Shown piece after piece: positions 22,567 through 35,772 of a stretch of 64,000 nucleotides of DNA. Both the position numbers and the translations under genes were made by a program. This DNA comes from Sepiola atlantica (taxonomy: Eukaryota > Mollusca > Cephalopoda > Sepiida > Sepiolidae), in the NCBI GenBank assembly GCA_963556195.1, contig CAUVYP010000579.1, forward strand, positions 930,001-994,000. Reading direction: 5' to 3'. Every line of letters begins with the position of its first letter. The stretch's first letter is position 1. The notes under the pieces are model-generated. The model made no database searches. It was not told where the DNA came from and saw only the letters and a program-made list of their open reading frames with translations.

Positions 22567-24798
22567 ATTTTGTTGATGTTTTGCGTATTCAGTTTGTATC
22601 GACATATCTCCGGGAGTACAAGAGCTGAACTTCTGAAACTTGGTACTTCAGTAGAAAATGTGTGTCCGCTAATGTCTGCGAAGTTTCAGAGCACAATTCT
22701 TATAAATGTGGAAGTTATAAACAAAAGCGATATCAACTTAAAATCGCACTAAATTTTGTTGATGTTTTGCGTATTCAGTTTGTATCGACATATCTCCGGG
22801 AGTACAAGAGCTGAACTTCTGAAACTTGGAACTTCAGTAGAAAATGTGTGTCCGCTAATGTCTGCAAAGTTTCGGAGCACAATTCTTATAAATGTGGAAG
22901 TTATTAACAAAAGACCTATCAACTTAAAATCGCACTAAATTTTGTTTATGTTTTGCGTATTCAGTTTGTATCGACATATCTCCGGGAGTACAAGAGCTGA
23001 ACTTCTGAAACTTGGTACTTCAGTAGAAAATGTGTGTCCGCTAATGTCTGCAAAGTTTCGGAGCACAATTCTTATAAATGTGGAAGTTATTAACAAAAGA
23101 CCTATCCACTTAAAATCGCACTAAATTTTGTTTATGTTTTGCGTATTCAGTTTGTATCGACATATCTCCGGGAGTACAAGAGCTGAACTTCTGAAACTTG
23201 GTACTTCAGTAGAAAATGTGTGTCCGCTAATGTCTGCAAAGTTTCGGAGCACAATTCTTATAAATGTGGAAGTTATTAACAAAAGACCTATCAACTTTAA
23301 ATCGCACTAAATTTTGTTTATGTTTTGCGTATTCAGTTTGTATCGACATATCTCCGGGAGTACAAGAGCTGACCTTCTGAAACTTCGTACATCAGTAGAA
23401 AATGTGTGTCCGCTATTGTCTGCAAAGTCTCGGAGCACAATTCTCATAAATGTGGAAGTTATAAACAAAAGCGATATCAACTTTAAATCGCACTAAATTT
23501 TGTTGATGTTTTGCGTATTCAGTTTGTATCGACATATCTCCGGGAGTACAAGAGCTGAACTTCTGAAACTTGGTACTTCAGTAGAAAATGTGTGTCCGCT
23601 AATGTCTGCAAAGTTACAGAGCACAATTCTTATAAATGTGGAAGTTATAAACACAAGCGATATCAACTTAAAATCGCACTAAATTTTGTTGATGTTTTGC
23701 GTATTCAGTTTGTATCGACATATCTCCGGGAGTACAAGAGCTGAACTTCTGAAACTTGGTACTTCAGTAGAAAATGTGTGTCCGCTAATGTCTGCAAAGT
23801 TTCGGAGCACAATTCTTATAAATGTGGAAGTTATAAACAAAAGCGATATCAACTTAAAATCGCACTAAATTTTGTTGATGTTTTGCGTATTCAGTTTGTA
23901 TCGACATATCTCCGGGAGTACAAGAGCTGAACTTCTGAAACTTGGTACTTCAGTAGAAAATGTGTGTCCGCTAATGTCTGCAAAGTTTCGGAGCACAATT
24001 CTTATAAATGTGGAAGTTATTAACACAAGCGATATACCTTTTAAATCGCACTAAATTTTGTTGATGTTTTGCGTATTCAGTTTGTATCGACATATCTCCG
24101 GGAGTACAAGAGCTGAACTTCTGAAACTTGGTACTTCAGTAGAAAATGTGTGTCCGCTAATGTCTGCGAAGTTTCAGAGCACAATTCTTATAAATGTGGA
24201 AGTTATAAACAAAAGCGATATCAACTTAAAATCGCACTAAATTTTGTTGATGTTTTGCGTATTCAGTTTGTATCGACATATCTCCGGGAGTACAAGAGCT
24301 GAACTTCTGAAACTTGGAACTTCAGTAGAAAATGTGTGTCCGCTAATGTCTGCAAAGTTTCAGAGCACAATTTGTATAAATGTGGAAGTTATAAACACAA
24401 GCGATATCAACTTAAAATCGCACTAAATTTTGTTGATGTTTTGCGTATTCAGTTTGTATCGACATATCTCCGGGAGTACAAGAGCTGAACTTCTGAAACT
24501 TGGTACTTCAGTAGAAAATGTGTGTCCGCTAATGTCTGCAAAGTTTCGGAGCACAATTCTTATAAATGTGGAAGTTATAAACAAAAGCGATATCAACTTA
24601 AAATCGCACTAAATTTTGTTGATGTTTTGCGTATTCAGTTTGTATCGACATATCTCCGGGAGTACAAGAGCTGAACTTCTGAAACTTGGTACTTCAGTAG
24701 AAAATGTGTGTCCGCTAATGTCTGCAAAGTTTCGGAGCACAATTCTTATAAATGTGGAAGTTATTAACAAAAGACCTATCAACTTAAAATCGCACTAA
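22567..24798 (+). repeat. Units 122-133: a-[b*/d]-eH-f-g-i-c-j, a-b*-c-d
   Basis: The first eight units repeat the contracted HOR of 14941-16428, including the same b*/d recombinant (22753). From 13081 to about 16986 the class order matches 20707 to about 24612, an offset of 41 units (7626 bp). From 22939 onward this stretch is also the source or partner of 51397-55488. Confidence 0.87.
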
Positions 24799-27700
24799 AT
24801 TTTGTTTATGTTTTGCGTATTCAGTTTGTATCGACATATCTCCGGGAGTACAAGAGCTGAACTTCTGAAACTTGGTACTTCAGTAGAAAATGTGTGTCCG
24901 CTAATGTCTGCAAAGTTTCAGAGCACAATTCTTATAAATGTGGAAGTTATAAACAAAAGCGATATCAACTTAAAATCGCACTAAATTTTGTTGATGTTTT
25001 GCGTATTCAGTTTGTATCGACATATCTCCGGGAGTACAAGAGCTGAACTTCTGAAACTTGGTACTTCAGTAGAAAATGTGTGTCCGCTAATGTCTGCAAA
25101 GTTTCAGAGCACAATTTGTATAAATGTGGAAGTTATAAACACAAGCGATATCAACTTAAAATCGCACTAAATTTTGTTGATGTTTTGCGTATTCAGTTTG
25201 TATCGACATATCTCCGGGAGTACAAGAGCTGAACTTCTGAAACTTGGTACTTCAGTAGAAAATGTGTGTCCGCTAATGTCTGCAAAGTTTCAGAGCACAA
25301 TTCTTATAAATGTGGAAGTTATAAACAAAAGCGATATCAACTTAAAATCGCACTAAATTTTGTTGATGTTTTGCGTATTCAGTTTGTATCGACATATCTC
25401 CGGGAGTACAAGAGCTGAACTTCTGAAACTTGGTACTTCAGTAGAAAATGTGTGTCCGCTAATGTCTGCAAAGTTTCGGAGCACAATTCTTATAAATGTG
25501 GAAGTTATTAACACAAGCGATATACCTTTTAAATCGCACTAAATTTTGTTGATGTTTTGCGTATTCAGTTTGTATCGACATATCTCCGGGAGTACAAGAG
25601 CTGAACTTCTGAAACTTGGTACTTCAGTAGAAAATGTGTGTCCGCTAATGTCTGCGAAGTTTCAGAGCACAATTCTTATAAATGTGGAAGTTATAAACAA
25701 AAGCGATATCAACTTAAAATCGCACTAAATTTTGTTGATGTTTTGCGTATTCAGTTTGTATCGACATATCTCCGGGAGTACAAGAGCTGAACTTCTGAAA
25801 CTTGGAACTTCAGTAGAAAATGTGTGTCCGCTAATGTCTGCAAAGTTTCAGAGCACAATTTGTATAAATGTGGAAGTTATAAACACAAGCGATATCAACT
25901 TAAAATCGCACTAAATTTTGTTGATGTTTTGCGTATTCAGTTTGTATCGACATATCTCCGGGAGTACAAGAGCTGAACTTCTGAAACTTGGTACTTCAGT
26001 AGAAAATGTGTGTCCGCTAATGTCTGCAAAGTTTCGGAGCACAATTCTTATAAATGTGGAAGTTATAAACAAAAGCGATATCAACTTAAAATCGCACTAA
26101 ATTTTGTTGATGTTTTGCGTATTCAGTTTGTATCGACATATCTCCGGGAGTACAAGAGCTGAACTTCTGAAACTTGGTACTTCAGTAGAAAATGTGTGTC
26201 CGCTAATGTCTGCAAAGTTTCGGAGCACAATTCTTATAAATGTGGAAGTTATTAACAAAAGACCTATCAACTTAAAATCGCACTAAATTTTGTTTATGTT
26301 TTGCGTATTCAGTTTGTATCGACATATCTCCGGGAGTACAAGAGCTGAACTTCTGAAACTTGGTACTTCAGTAGAAAATGTGTGTCCGCTAATGTCTGCA
26401 AAGTTTCGGAGCACAATTCTTATAAATGTGGAAGTTATTAACAAAAGACCTATCAACTTAAAATCGCACTAAATTTTGTTTATGTTTTGCGTATTCAGTT
26501 TGTATCGACATATCTCCGGGAGTACAAGAGCTGAACTTCTGAAACTTGGTACTTCAGTAGAAAATGTGTGTCCGCTAATGTCTGCAAAGTTTCGGAGCAC
26601 AATTCTTATAAATGTGGAAGTTATTAACAAAAGACCTATCAACTTTAAATCGCACTAAATTTTGTTTATGTTTTGCGTATTCAGTTTGTATCGACATATC
26701 TCCGGGAGTACAAGAGCTGACCTTCTGAAACTTCGTACATCAGTAGAAAATGTGTGTCCGCTATTGTCTGCAAAGTCTCGGAGCACAATTCTCATAAATG
26801 TGGAAGTTATAAACAAAAGCGATATCAACTTTAAATCGCACTAAATTTTGTTGATGTTTTGCGTATTCAGTTTGTATCGACATATCTCCGGGAGTACAAG
26901 AGCTGAACTTCTGAAACTTGGTACTTCAGTAGAAAATGTGTGTCCGCTAATGTCTGCAAAGTTACAGAGCACAATTCTTATAAATGTGGAAGTTATAAAC
27001 ACAAGCGATATCAACTTAAAATCGCACTAAATTTTGTTGATGTTTTGCGTATTCAGTTTGTATCGACATATCTCCGGGAGTACAAGAGCTGAACTTCTGA
27101 AACTTGGTACTTCAGTAGAAAATGTGTGTCCGCTAATGTCTGCAAAGTTTCGGAGCACAATTCTTATAAATGTGGAAGTTATAAACAAAAGCGATATCAA
27201 CTTAAAATCGCACTAAATTTTGTTGATGTTTTGCGTATTCAGTTTGTATCGACATATCTCCGGGAGTACAAGAGCTGAACTTCTGAAACTTGGTACTTCA
27301 GTAGAAAATGTGTGTCCGCTAATGTCTGCAAAGTTTCGGAGCACAATTCTTATAAATGTGGAAGTTATTAACACAAGCGATATACCTTTTAAATCGCACT
27401 AAATTTTGTTGATGTTTTGCGTATTCAGTTTGTATCGACATATCTCCGGGAGTACAAGAGCTGAACTTCTGAAACTTGGTACTTCAGTAGAAAATGTGTG
27501 TCCGCTAATGTCTGCGAAGTTTCAGAGCACAATTCTTATAAATGTGGAAGTTATAAACAAAAGCGATATCAACTTAAAATCGCACTAAATTTTGTTGATG
27601 TTTTGCGTATTCAGTTTGTATCGACATATCTCCGGGAGTACAAGAGCTGAACTTCTGAAACTTGGTACTTCAGTAGAAAATGTGTGTCCGCTAATGTCTG

Positions 27701-28146
27701 CAAAGTTTCAGAGCACAATTTGTATAAATGTGGAAGTTATAAACACAAGCGATATCAACTTAAAATCGCACTAAATTTTGTTGATGTTTTGCGTATTCAG
27801 TTTGTATCGACATATCTCCGGGAGTACAAGAGCTGAACTTCTGAAACTTGGTACTTCAGTAGAAAATGTGTGTCCGCTAATGTCTGCAAAGTTTCGGAGC
27901 ACAATTCTTATAAATGTGGAAGTTATAAACAAAAGCGATATCAACTTAAAATCGCACTAAATTTTGTTGATGTTTTGCGTATTCAGTTTGTATCGACATA
28001 TCTCCGGGAGTACAAGAGCTGAACTTCTGAAACTTGGTACTACAGTAGAAAATGTGTGTCCGCTAATGTCTGCAAAGTTTCGGAGCACAATTCTTATAAA
28101 TGTGGAAGTTATTAACAAAAGACCTATCAACTTAAAATCGCACTAA
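24799..28146 (+). repeat. Units 134-151: 8-mer, then e-f-g-i-c-j-a-b-c-d
   Basis: The 8-mer MFa'-b-a'-j-a-b*-c-d (24799-26286) is followed by units completing a 10-mer (25543-27402), then a-b-c-d. The order matches 8059-11220, 90 units away. The d unit at 27961 has a private A at 28042 (GGTACTACAG). This is the last appearance of e, f, g or i before 45 kb. Confidence 0.87.
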
Positions 28147-29634
28147 ATTTTGTTTATGTTTTGCGTATTCAGTTTGTATCGACATATCTCCGGGAGTACA
28201 AGAGCTGAACTTCTGAAACTTGGTACTTCAGTAGAAAATGTGTGTCCGCTAATGTCTGCAAAGTTTCAGAGCACAATTCTTATAAATGTGGAAGTTATAA
28301 ACAAAAGCGATATCAACTTAAAATCGCACTAAATTTTGTTGATGTTTTGCGTATTCAGTTTGTATCGACATATCTCCGGGAGTACAAGAGCTGAACTTCT
28401 GAAACTTGGTACTTCAGTAGAAAATGTGTGTCCGCTAATGTCTGCAAAGTTTCAGAGCACAATTTGTATAAATGTGGAAGTTATAAACACAAGCGATATC
28501 AACTTAAAATCGCACTAAATTTTGTTGATGTTTTGCGTATTCAGTTTGTATCGACATATCTCCGGGAGTACAAGAGCTGAACTTCTGAAACTTGGTACTT
28601 CAGTAGAAAATGTGTGTCCGCTAATGTCTGCAAAGTTTCAGAGCACAATTCTTATAAATGTGGAAGTTATAAACAAAAGCGATATCAACTTAAAATCGCA
28701 CTAAATTTTGTTGATGTTTTGCGTATTCAGTTTGTATCGACATATCTCCGGGAGTACAAGAGCTGAACTTCTGAAACTTGGTACTTCAGTAGAAAATGTG
28801 TGTCCGCTAATGTCTGCAAAGTTTCGGAGCACAATTCTTATAAATGTGGAAGTTATTAACACAAGCGATATACCTTTTAAATCGCACTAAATTTTGTTGA
28901 TGTTTTGCGTATTCAGTTTGTATCGACATATCTCCGGGAGTACAAGAGCTGAACTTCTGAAACTTGGTACTTCAGTAGAAAATGTGTGTCCGCTAATGTC
29001 TGCGAAGTTTCAGAGCACAATTCTTATAAATGTGGAAGTTATAAACAAAAGCGATATCAACTTAAAATCGCACTAAATTTTGTTGATGTTTTGCGTATTC
29101 AGTTTGTATCGACATATCTCCGGGAGTACAAGAGCTGAACTTCTGAAACTTGGAACTTCAGTAGAAAATGTGTGTCCGCTAATGTCTGCAAAGTTTCAGA
29201 GCACAATTTGTATAAATGTGGAAGTTATAAACACAAGCGATATCAACTTAAAATCGCACTAAATTTTGTTGATGTTTTGCGTATTCAGTTTGTATCGACA
29301 TATCTCCGGGAGTACAAGAGCTGAACTTCTGAAACTTGGTACTTCAGTAGAAAATGTGTGTCCGCTAATGTCTGCAAAGTTTCGGAGCACAATTCTTATA
29401 AATGTGGAAGTTATAAACAAAAGCGATATCAACTTAAAATCGCACTAAATTTTGTTGATGTTTTGCGTATTCAGTTTGTATCGACATATCTCCGGGAGTA
29501 CAAGAGCTGAACTTCTGAAACTTGGTACTTCAGTAGAAAATGTGTGTCCGCTAATGTCTGCAAAGTTTCGGAGCACAATTCTTATAAATGTGGAAGTTAT
29601 TAACAAAAGACCTATCAACTTAAAATCGCACTAA
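28147..29634 (+). repeat. 8-mer HOR: MFa'-b-a'-j-a-b*-c-d
   Basis: Start of the right-hand regime, in which e, f, g and i classes are absent for about 17 kb and the array moves in steps of about four units. Confidence 0.88.
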
Positions 29635-30378
29635 ATTTTGTTTATGTTTTGCGTATTCAGTTTGTATCGACATATCTCCGGGAGTACAAGAGCTGAACTT
29701 CTGAAACTTGGTACTTCAGTAGAAAATGTGTGTCCGCTAATGTCTGCAAAGTTTCAGAGCACAATTCTTATAAATGTGGAAGTTATAAACAAAAGCGATA
29801 TCAACTTAAAATCGCACTAAATTTTGTTGATGTTTTGCGTATTCAGTTTGTATCGACATATCTCCGGGAGTACAAGAGCTGAACTTCTGAAACTTGGTAC
29901 TTCAGTAGAAAATGTGTGTCCGCTAATGTCTGCAAAGTTTCAGAGCACAATTTGTATAAATGTGGAAGTTATAAACACAAGCGATATCAACTTAAAATCG
30001 CACTAAATTTTGTTGATGTTTTGCGTATTCAGTTTGTATCGACATATCTCCGGGAGTACAAGAGCTGAACTTCTGAAACTTGGTACTTCAGTAGAAAATG
30101 TGTGTCCGCTAATGTCTGCAAAGTTTCGGAGCACAATTCTTATAAATGTGGAAGTTATAAACAAAAGCGATATCAACTTAAAATCGCACTAAATTTTGTT
30201 GATGTTTTGCGTATTCAGTTTGTATCGACATATCTCCGGGAGTACAAGAGCTGAACTTCTGAAACTTGGTACTTCAGTAGAAAATGTGTGTCCGCTAATG
30301 TCTGCAAAGTTTCGGAGCACAATTCTTATAAATGTGGAAGTTATTAACAAAAGACCTATCAACTTAAAATCGCACTAA

Positions 30379-30564
30379 ATGTTGTTTATGTTTTGCGTAT
30401 TCAGTTTGTATCGACATATCTCCGGGAGTACAAGAGCTGAACTTCTGAAACTTGGTACTTCAGTAGAAAATGTGTGTCCGCTAATGTCTGCAAAGTTTCG
30501 GAGCACAATTCTTATAAATGTGGAAGTTATAAACAAAAGCGATATACCTTTTAAATCGCACTAA
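30379..30564 (+). repeat. Class m unit (AAATGTTGTTTATG head)
   Basis: G at pos 3 and T at pos 9, with a j-like rear (ACCT at 168-171, T174) but A at 153 and 158. Eight copies: 30379, 31867, 36517, 38005, 41725, 44701, 60323 and 61811. The pos 3 change makes an ATG that lengthens the open frame by one codon. It always follows d and normally precedes n. Confidence 0.9.
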
Positions 30565-30750
30565 ATTTTGTTGATGTTTTGCGTATTCAGTTTGTATCGA
30601 CATATCTCCGGGAGTACAAGAGCTGAACTTCTGAAACTCAGTACTTCAGTAGAAAATGTGTGTCCGCTAATGTCTGCAAAGTTTCAGAGCACAATTCTTA
30701 TAAATGTGGAAGTTATAAACACAAGCGATATCAACTTAAAATCGCACTAA
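30565..30750 (+). repeat. Class n unit (AAACTCAGTAC)
   Basis: C at 75, A at 76, A at 122 and C at 158. Seven copies: 30565, 32053, 36703, 41911, 44887, 60509 and 61997, all directly after m. The 32053 copy has a private C at 32103. Confidence 0.9.
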
Positions 30751-32796
30751 ATTTTGTTGATGTTTTGCGTATTCAGTTTGTATCGACATATCTCCGGGAG
30801 TACAAGAGCTGAACTTCTGAAACTTGGAACTTCAGTAGAAAATGTGTGTCCGCTAATGTCTGCAAAGTTTCAGAGCACAATTCTTATAAATGTGGAAGTT
30901 ATAAACACAAGCGATATCAACTTAAAATCGCACTAAATTTTGTTGATGTTTTGCGTATTCAGTTTGTATCGACATATCTCCGGGAGTACAAGAGCTGAAC
31001 TTCTGAAACTTGGTACTTCAGTAGAAAATGTGTGTCCGCTAATGTCTGCAAAGTTTCGGAGCACAATTCTTATAAATGTGGAAGTTATTAACAAAAGACC
31101 TATCAACTTAAAATCGCACTAAATTTTGTTTATGTTTTGCGTATTCAGTTTGTATCGACATATCTCCGGGAGTACAAGAGCTGAACTTCTGAAACTTGGT
31201 ACTTCAGTAGAAAATGTGTGTCCGCTAATGTCTGCAAAGTTTCAGAGCACAATTCTTATAAATGTGGAAGTTATAAACAAAAGCGATATCAACTTAAAAT
31301 CGCACTAAATTTTGTTGATGTTTTGCGTATTCAGTTTGTATCGACATATCTCCGGGAGTACAAGAGCTGAACTTCTGAAACTTGGTACTTCAGTAGAAAA
31401 TGTGTGTCCGCTAATGTCTGCAAAGTTTCAGAGCACAATTTGTATAAATGTGGAAGTTATAAACACAAGCGATATCAACTTAAAATCGCACTAAATTTTG
31501 TTGATGTTTTGCGTATTCAGTTTGTATCGACATATCTCCGGGAGTACAAGAGCTGAACTTCTGAAACTTGGTACTTCAGTAGAAAATGTGTGTCCGCTAA
31601 TGTCTGCAAAGTTTCGGAGCACAATTCTTATAAATGTGGAAGTTATAAACAAAAGCGATATCAACTTAAAATCGCACTAAATTTTGTTGATGTTTTGCGT
31701 ATTCAGTTTGTATCGACATATCTCCGGGAGTACAAGAGCTGAACTTCTGAAACTTGGTACTTCAGTAGAAAATGTGTGTCCGCTAATGTCTGCAAAGTTT
31801 CGGAGCACAATTCTTATAAATGTGGAAGTTATTAACAAAAGACCTATCAACTTAAAATCGCACTAAATGTTGTTTATGTTTTGCGTATTCAGTTTGTATC
31901 GACATATCTCCGGGAGTACAAGAGCTGAACTTCTGAAACTTGGTACTTCAGTAGAAAATGTGTGTCCGCTAATGTCTGCAAAGTTTCGGAGCACAATTCT
32001 TATAAATGTGGAAGTTATAAACAAAAGCGATATACCTTTTAAATCGCACTAAATTTTGTTGATGTTTTGCGTATTCAGTTTGTATCGACATATCTCCGGG
32101 AGCACAAGAGCTGAACTTCTGAAACTCAGTACTTCAGTAGAAAATGTGTGTCCGCTAATGTCTGCAAAGTTTCAGAGCACAATTCTTATAAATGTGGAAG
32201 TTATAAACACAAGCGATATCAACTTAAAATCGCACTAAATTTTGTTGATGTTTTGCGTATTCAGTTTGTATCGACATATCTCCGGGAGTACAAGAGCTGA
32301 ACTTCTGAAACTTGGAACTTCAGTAGAAAATGTGTGTCCGCTAATGTCTGCAAAGTTTCAGAGCACAATTTGTATAAATGTGGAAGTTATAAACACAAGC
32401 GATATCAACTTAAAATCGCACTAAATTTTGTTGATGTTTTGCGTATTCAGTTTGTATCGACATATCTCCGGGAGTACAAGAGCTGAACTTCTGAAACTTG
32501 GTACTTCAGTAGAAAATGTGTGTCCGCTAATGTCTGCAAAGTTTCGGAGCACAATTCTTATAAATGTGGAAGTTATAAACAAAAGCGATATCAACTTAAA
32601 ATCGCACTAAATTTTGTTGATGTTTTGCGTATTCAGTTTGTATCGACATATCTCCGGGAGTACAAGAGCTGAACTTCTGAAACTTGGTACTTCAGTAGAA
32701 AATGTGTGTCCGCTAATGTCTGCAAAGTTTCGGAGCACAATTCTTATAAATGTGGAAGTTATTAACAAAAGACCTATCAACTTAAAATCGCACTAA

Positions 32797-34284
32797 ATTT
32801 TGTTTATGTTTTGCGTATTCAGTTTGTATCGACATATCTCCGGGAGTACAAGAGCTGAACTTCTGAAACTTGGTACTTCAGTAGAAAATGTGTGTCCGCT
32901 AATGTCTGCAAAGTTTCAGAGCACAATTCTTATAAATGTGGAAGTTATAAACAAAAGCGATATCAACTTAAAATCGCACTAAATTTTGTTGATGTTTTGC
33001 GTATTCAGTTTGTATCGACATATCTCCGGGAGTACAAGAGCTGAACTTCTGAAACTTGGTACTTCAGTAGAAAATGTGTGTCCGCTAATGTCTGCAAAGT
33101 TTCAGAGCACAATTTGTATAAATGTGGAAGTTATAAACACAAGCGATATCAACTTAAAATCGCACTAAATTTTGTTGATGTTTTGCGTATTCAGTTTGTA
33201 TCGACATATCTCCGGGAGTACAAGAGCTGAACTTCTGAAACTTGGTACTTCAGTAGAAAATGTGTGTCCGCTAATGTCTGCAAAGTTTCAGAGCACAATT
33301 CTTATAAATGTGGAAGTTATAAACAAAAGCGATATCAACTTAAAATCGCACTAAATTTTGTTGATGTTTTGCGTATTCAGTTTGTATCGACATATCTCCG
33401 GGAGTACAAGAGCTGAACTTCTGAAACTTGGTACTTCAGTAGAAAATGTGTGTCCGCTAATGTCTGCAAAGTTTCGGAGCACAATTCTTATAAATGTGGA
33501 AGTTATTAACACAAGCGATATACCTTTTAAATCGCACTAAATTTTGTTGATGTTTTGCGTATTCAGTTTGTATCGACATATCTCCGGGAGTACAAGAGCT
33601 GAACTTCTGAAACTTGGTACTTCAGTAGAAAATGTGTGTCCGCTAATGTCTGCGAAGTTTCAGAGCACAATTCTTATAAATGTGGAAGTTATAAACAAAA
33701 GCGATATCAACTTAAAATCGCACTAAATTTTGTTGATGTTTTGCGTATTCAGTTTGTATCGACATATCTCCGGGAGTACAAGAGCTGAACTTCTGAAACT
33801 TGGTACTTCAGTAGAAAATGTGTGTCCGCTAATGTCTGCAAAGTTTCAGAGCACAATTTGTATAAATGTGGAAGTTATAAACACAAGCGATATCAACTTA
33901 AAATCGCACTAAATTTTGTTGATGTTTTGCGTATTCAGTTTGTATCGACATATCTCCGGGAGTACAAGAGCTGAACTTCTGAAACTTGGTACTTCAGTAG
34001 AAAATGTGTGTCCGCTAATGTCTGCAAAGTTTCGGAGCACAATTCTTATAAATGTGGAAGTTATGAACAAAAGCGATATCAACTTAAAATCGCACTAAAT
34101 TTTGTTGATGTTTTGCGTATTCAGTTTGTATCGACATATCTCCGGGAGTACAAGAGCTGAACTTCTGAAACTTGGTACTTCAGTAGAAAATGTGTGTCCG
34201 CTAATGTCTGCAAAGTTTCGGAGCACAATTCTTATAAATGTGGAAGTTATTAACAAAAGACCTATCAACTTAAAATCGCACTAA
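32797..34284 (+). repeat. 8-mer HOR: MFa'-b-a'-j-a-b-c-d
   Basis: As the other 8-mers, but the sixth unit is plain b (T78). The c unit at 33913 carries G at 34065 (TTATGAAC), a change shared only with 40761. Confidence 0.88.
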
Positions 34285-35772
34285 ATTTTGTTTATGTTTT
34301 GCGTATTCAGTTTGTATCGACATATCTCCGGGAGTACAAGAGCTGAACTTCTGAAACTTGGTACTTCAGTAGAAAATGTGTGTCCGCTAATGTCTGCAAA
34401 GTTTCAGAGCACAATTCTTATAAATGTGGAAGTTATAAACAAAAGCGATATCAACTTAAAATCGCACTAAATTTTGTTGATGTTTTGCGTATTCAGTTTG
34501 TATCGACATATCTCCGGGAGTACAAGAGCTGAACTTCTGAAACTTGGTACTTCAGTAGAAAATGTGTGTCCGCTAATGTCTGCAAAGTTTCAGAGCACAA
34601 TTTGTATAAATGTGGAAGTTATAAACACAAGCGATATCAACTTAAAATCGCACTAAATTTTGTTGATGTTTTGCGTATTCAGTTTGTATCGACATATCTC
34701 CGGGAGTACAAGAGCTGAACTTCTGAAACTTGGTACCTCAGTAGAAAATGTGTGTCCGCTAATGTCTGCAAAGTTTCGGAGCACAATTCTTATAAATGTG
34801 GAAGTTATAAACAAAAGCGATATCAACTTAAAATCGCACTAAATTTTGTTGATGTTTTGCGTATTCAGTTTGTATCGACATATCTCCGGGAGTACAAGAG
34901 CTGAACTTCTGAAACTTGGTACTTCAGTAGAAAATGTGTGTCCGCTAATGTCTGCAAAGTTTCGGAGCACAATTCTTATAAATGTGGAAGTTATTAACAC
35001 AAGCGATATACCTTTTAAATCGCACTAAATTTTGTTGATGTTTTGCGTATTCAGTTTGTATCGACATATCTCCGGGAGTACAAGAGCTGAACTTCTGAAA
35101 CTTGGTACTTCAGTAGAAAATGTGTGTCCGCTAATGTCTGCGAAGTTTCAGAGCACAATTCTTATAAATGTGGAAGTTATAAACAAAAGCGATATCAACT
35201 TAAAATCGCACTAAATTTTGTTGATGTTTTGCGTATTCAGTTTGTATCGACATATCTCCGGGAGTACAAGAGCTGAACTTCTGAAACTTGGAACTTCAGT
35301 AGAAAATGTGTGTCCGCTAATGTCTGCAAAGTTTCAGAGCACAATTTGTATAAATGTGGAAGTTATAAACACAAGCGATATCAACTTAAAATCGCACTAA
35401 ATTTTGTTGATGTTTTGCGTATTCAGTTTGTATCGACATATCTCCGGGAGTACAAGAGCTGAACTTCTGAAACTTGGTACTTCAGTAGAAAATGTGTGTC
35501 CGCTAATGTCTGCAAAGTTTCGGAGCACAATTCTTATAAATGTGGAAGTTATAAACAAAAGCGATATCAACTTAAAATCGCACTAAATTTTGTTGATGTT
35601 TTGCGTATTCAGTTTGTATCGACATATCTCCGGGAGTACAAGAGCTGAACTTCTGAAACTTGGTACTTCAGTAGAAAATGTGTGTCCGCTAATGTCTGCA
35701 AAGTTTCGGAGCACAATTCTTATAAATGTGGAAGTTATTAACAAAAGACCTATCAACTTAAAATCGCACTAA
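34285..35772 (+). repeat. Units 185-192: MFa'-b-c-j-a-b*-c-d
   Basis: An 8-mer in which c (34657, with C in GGTACCTCAG) stands where a' is usual before j. Together with 29263-34284 it makes a 33-unit (6138 bp) period whose next turn starts at 35401. Confidence 0.85.

Larger units (their letters stand above)
29635..32796 (+). repeat. m/n 17-mer HOR, copy 1 (3162 bp)
   Basis: Order MFa'-b-c-d-m-n-l*-d, then MFa'-b-c-d-m-n-b*-c-d: an 8-mer plus a 9-mer differing by whether l* or b*-c stands before d. Further copies are at 35773-38934 and 59579-62740. It is unrelated in content to the 17-mer at 61-6384 despite the equal length. Confidence 0.9.
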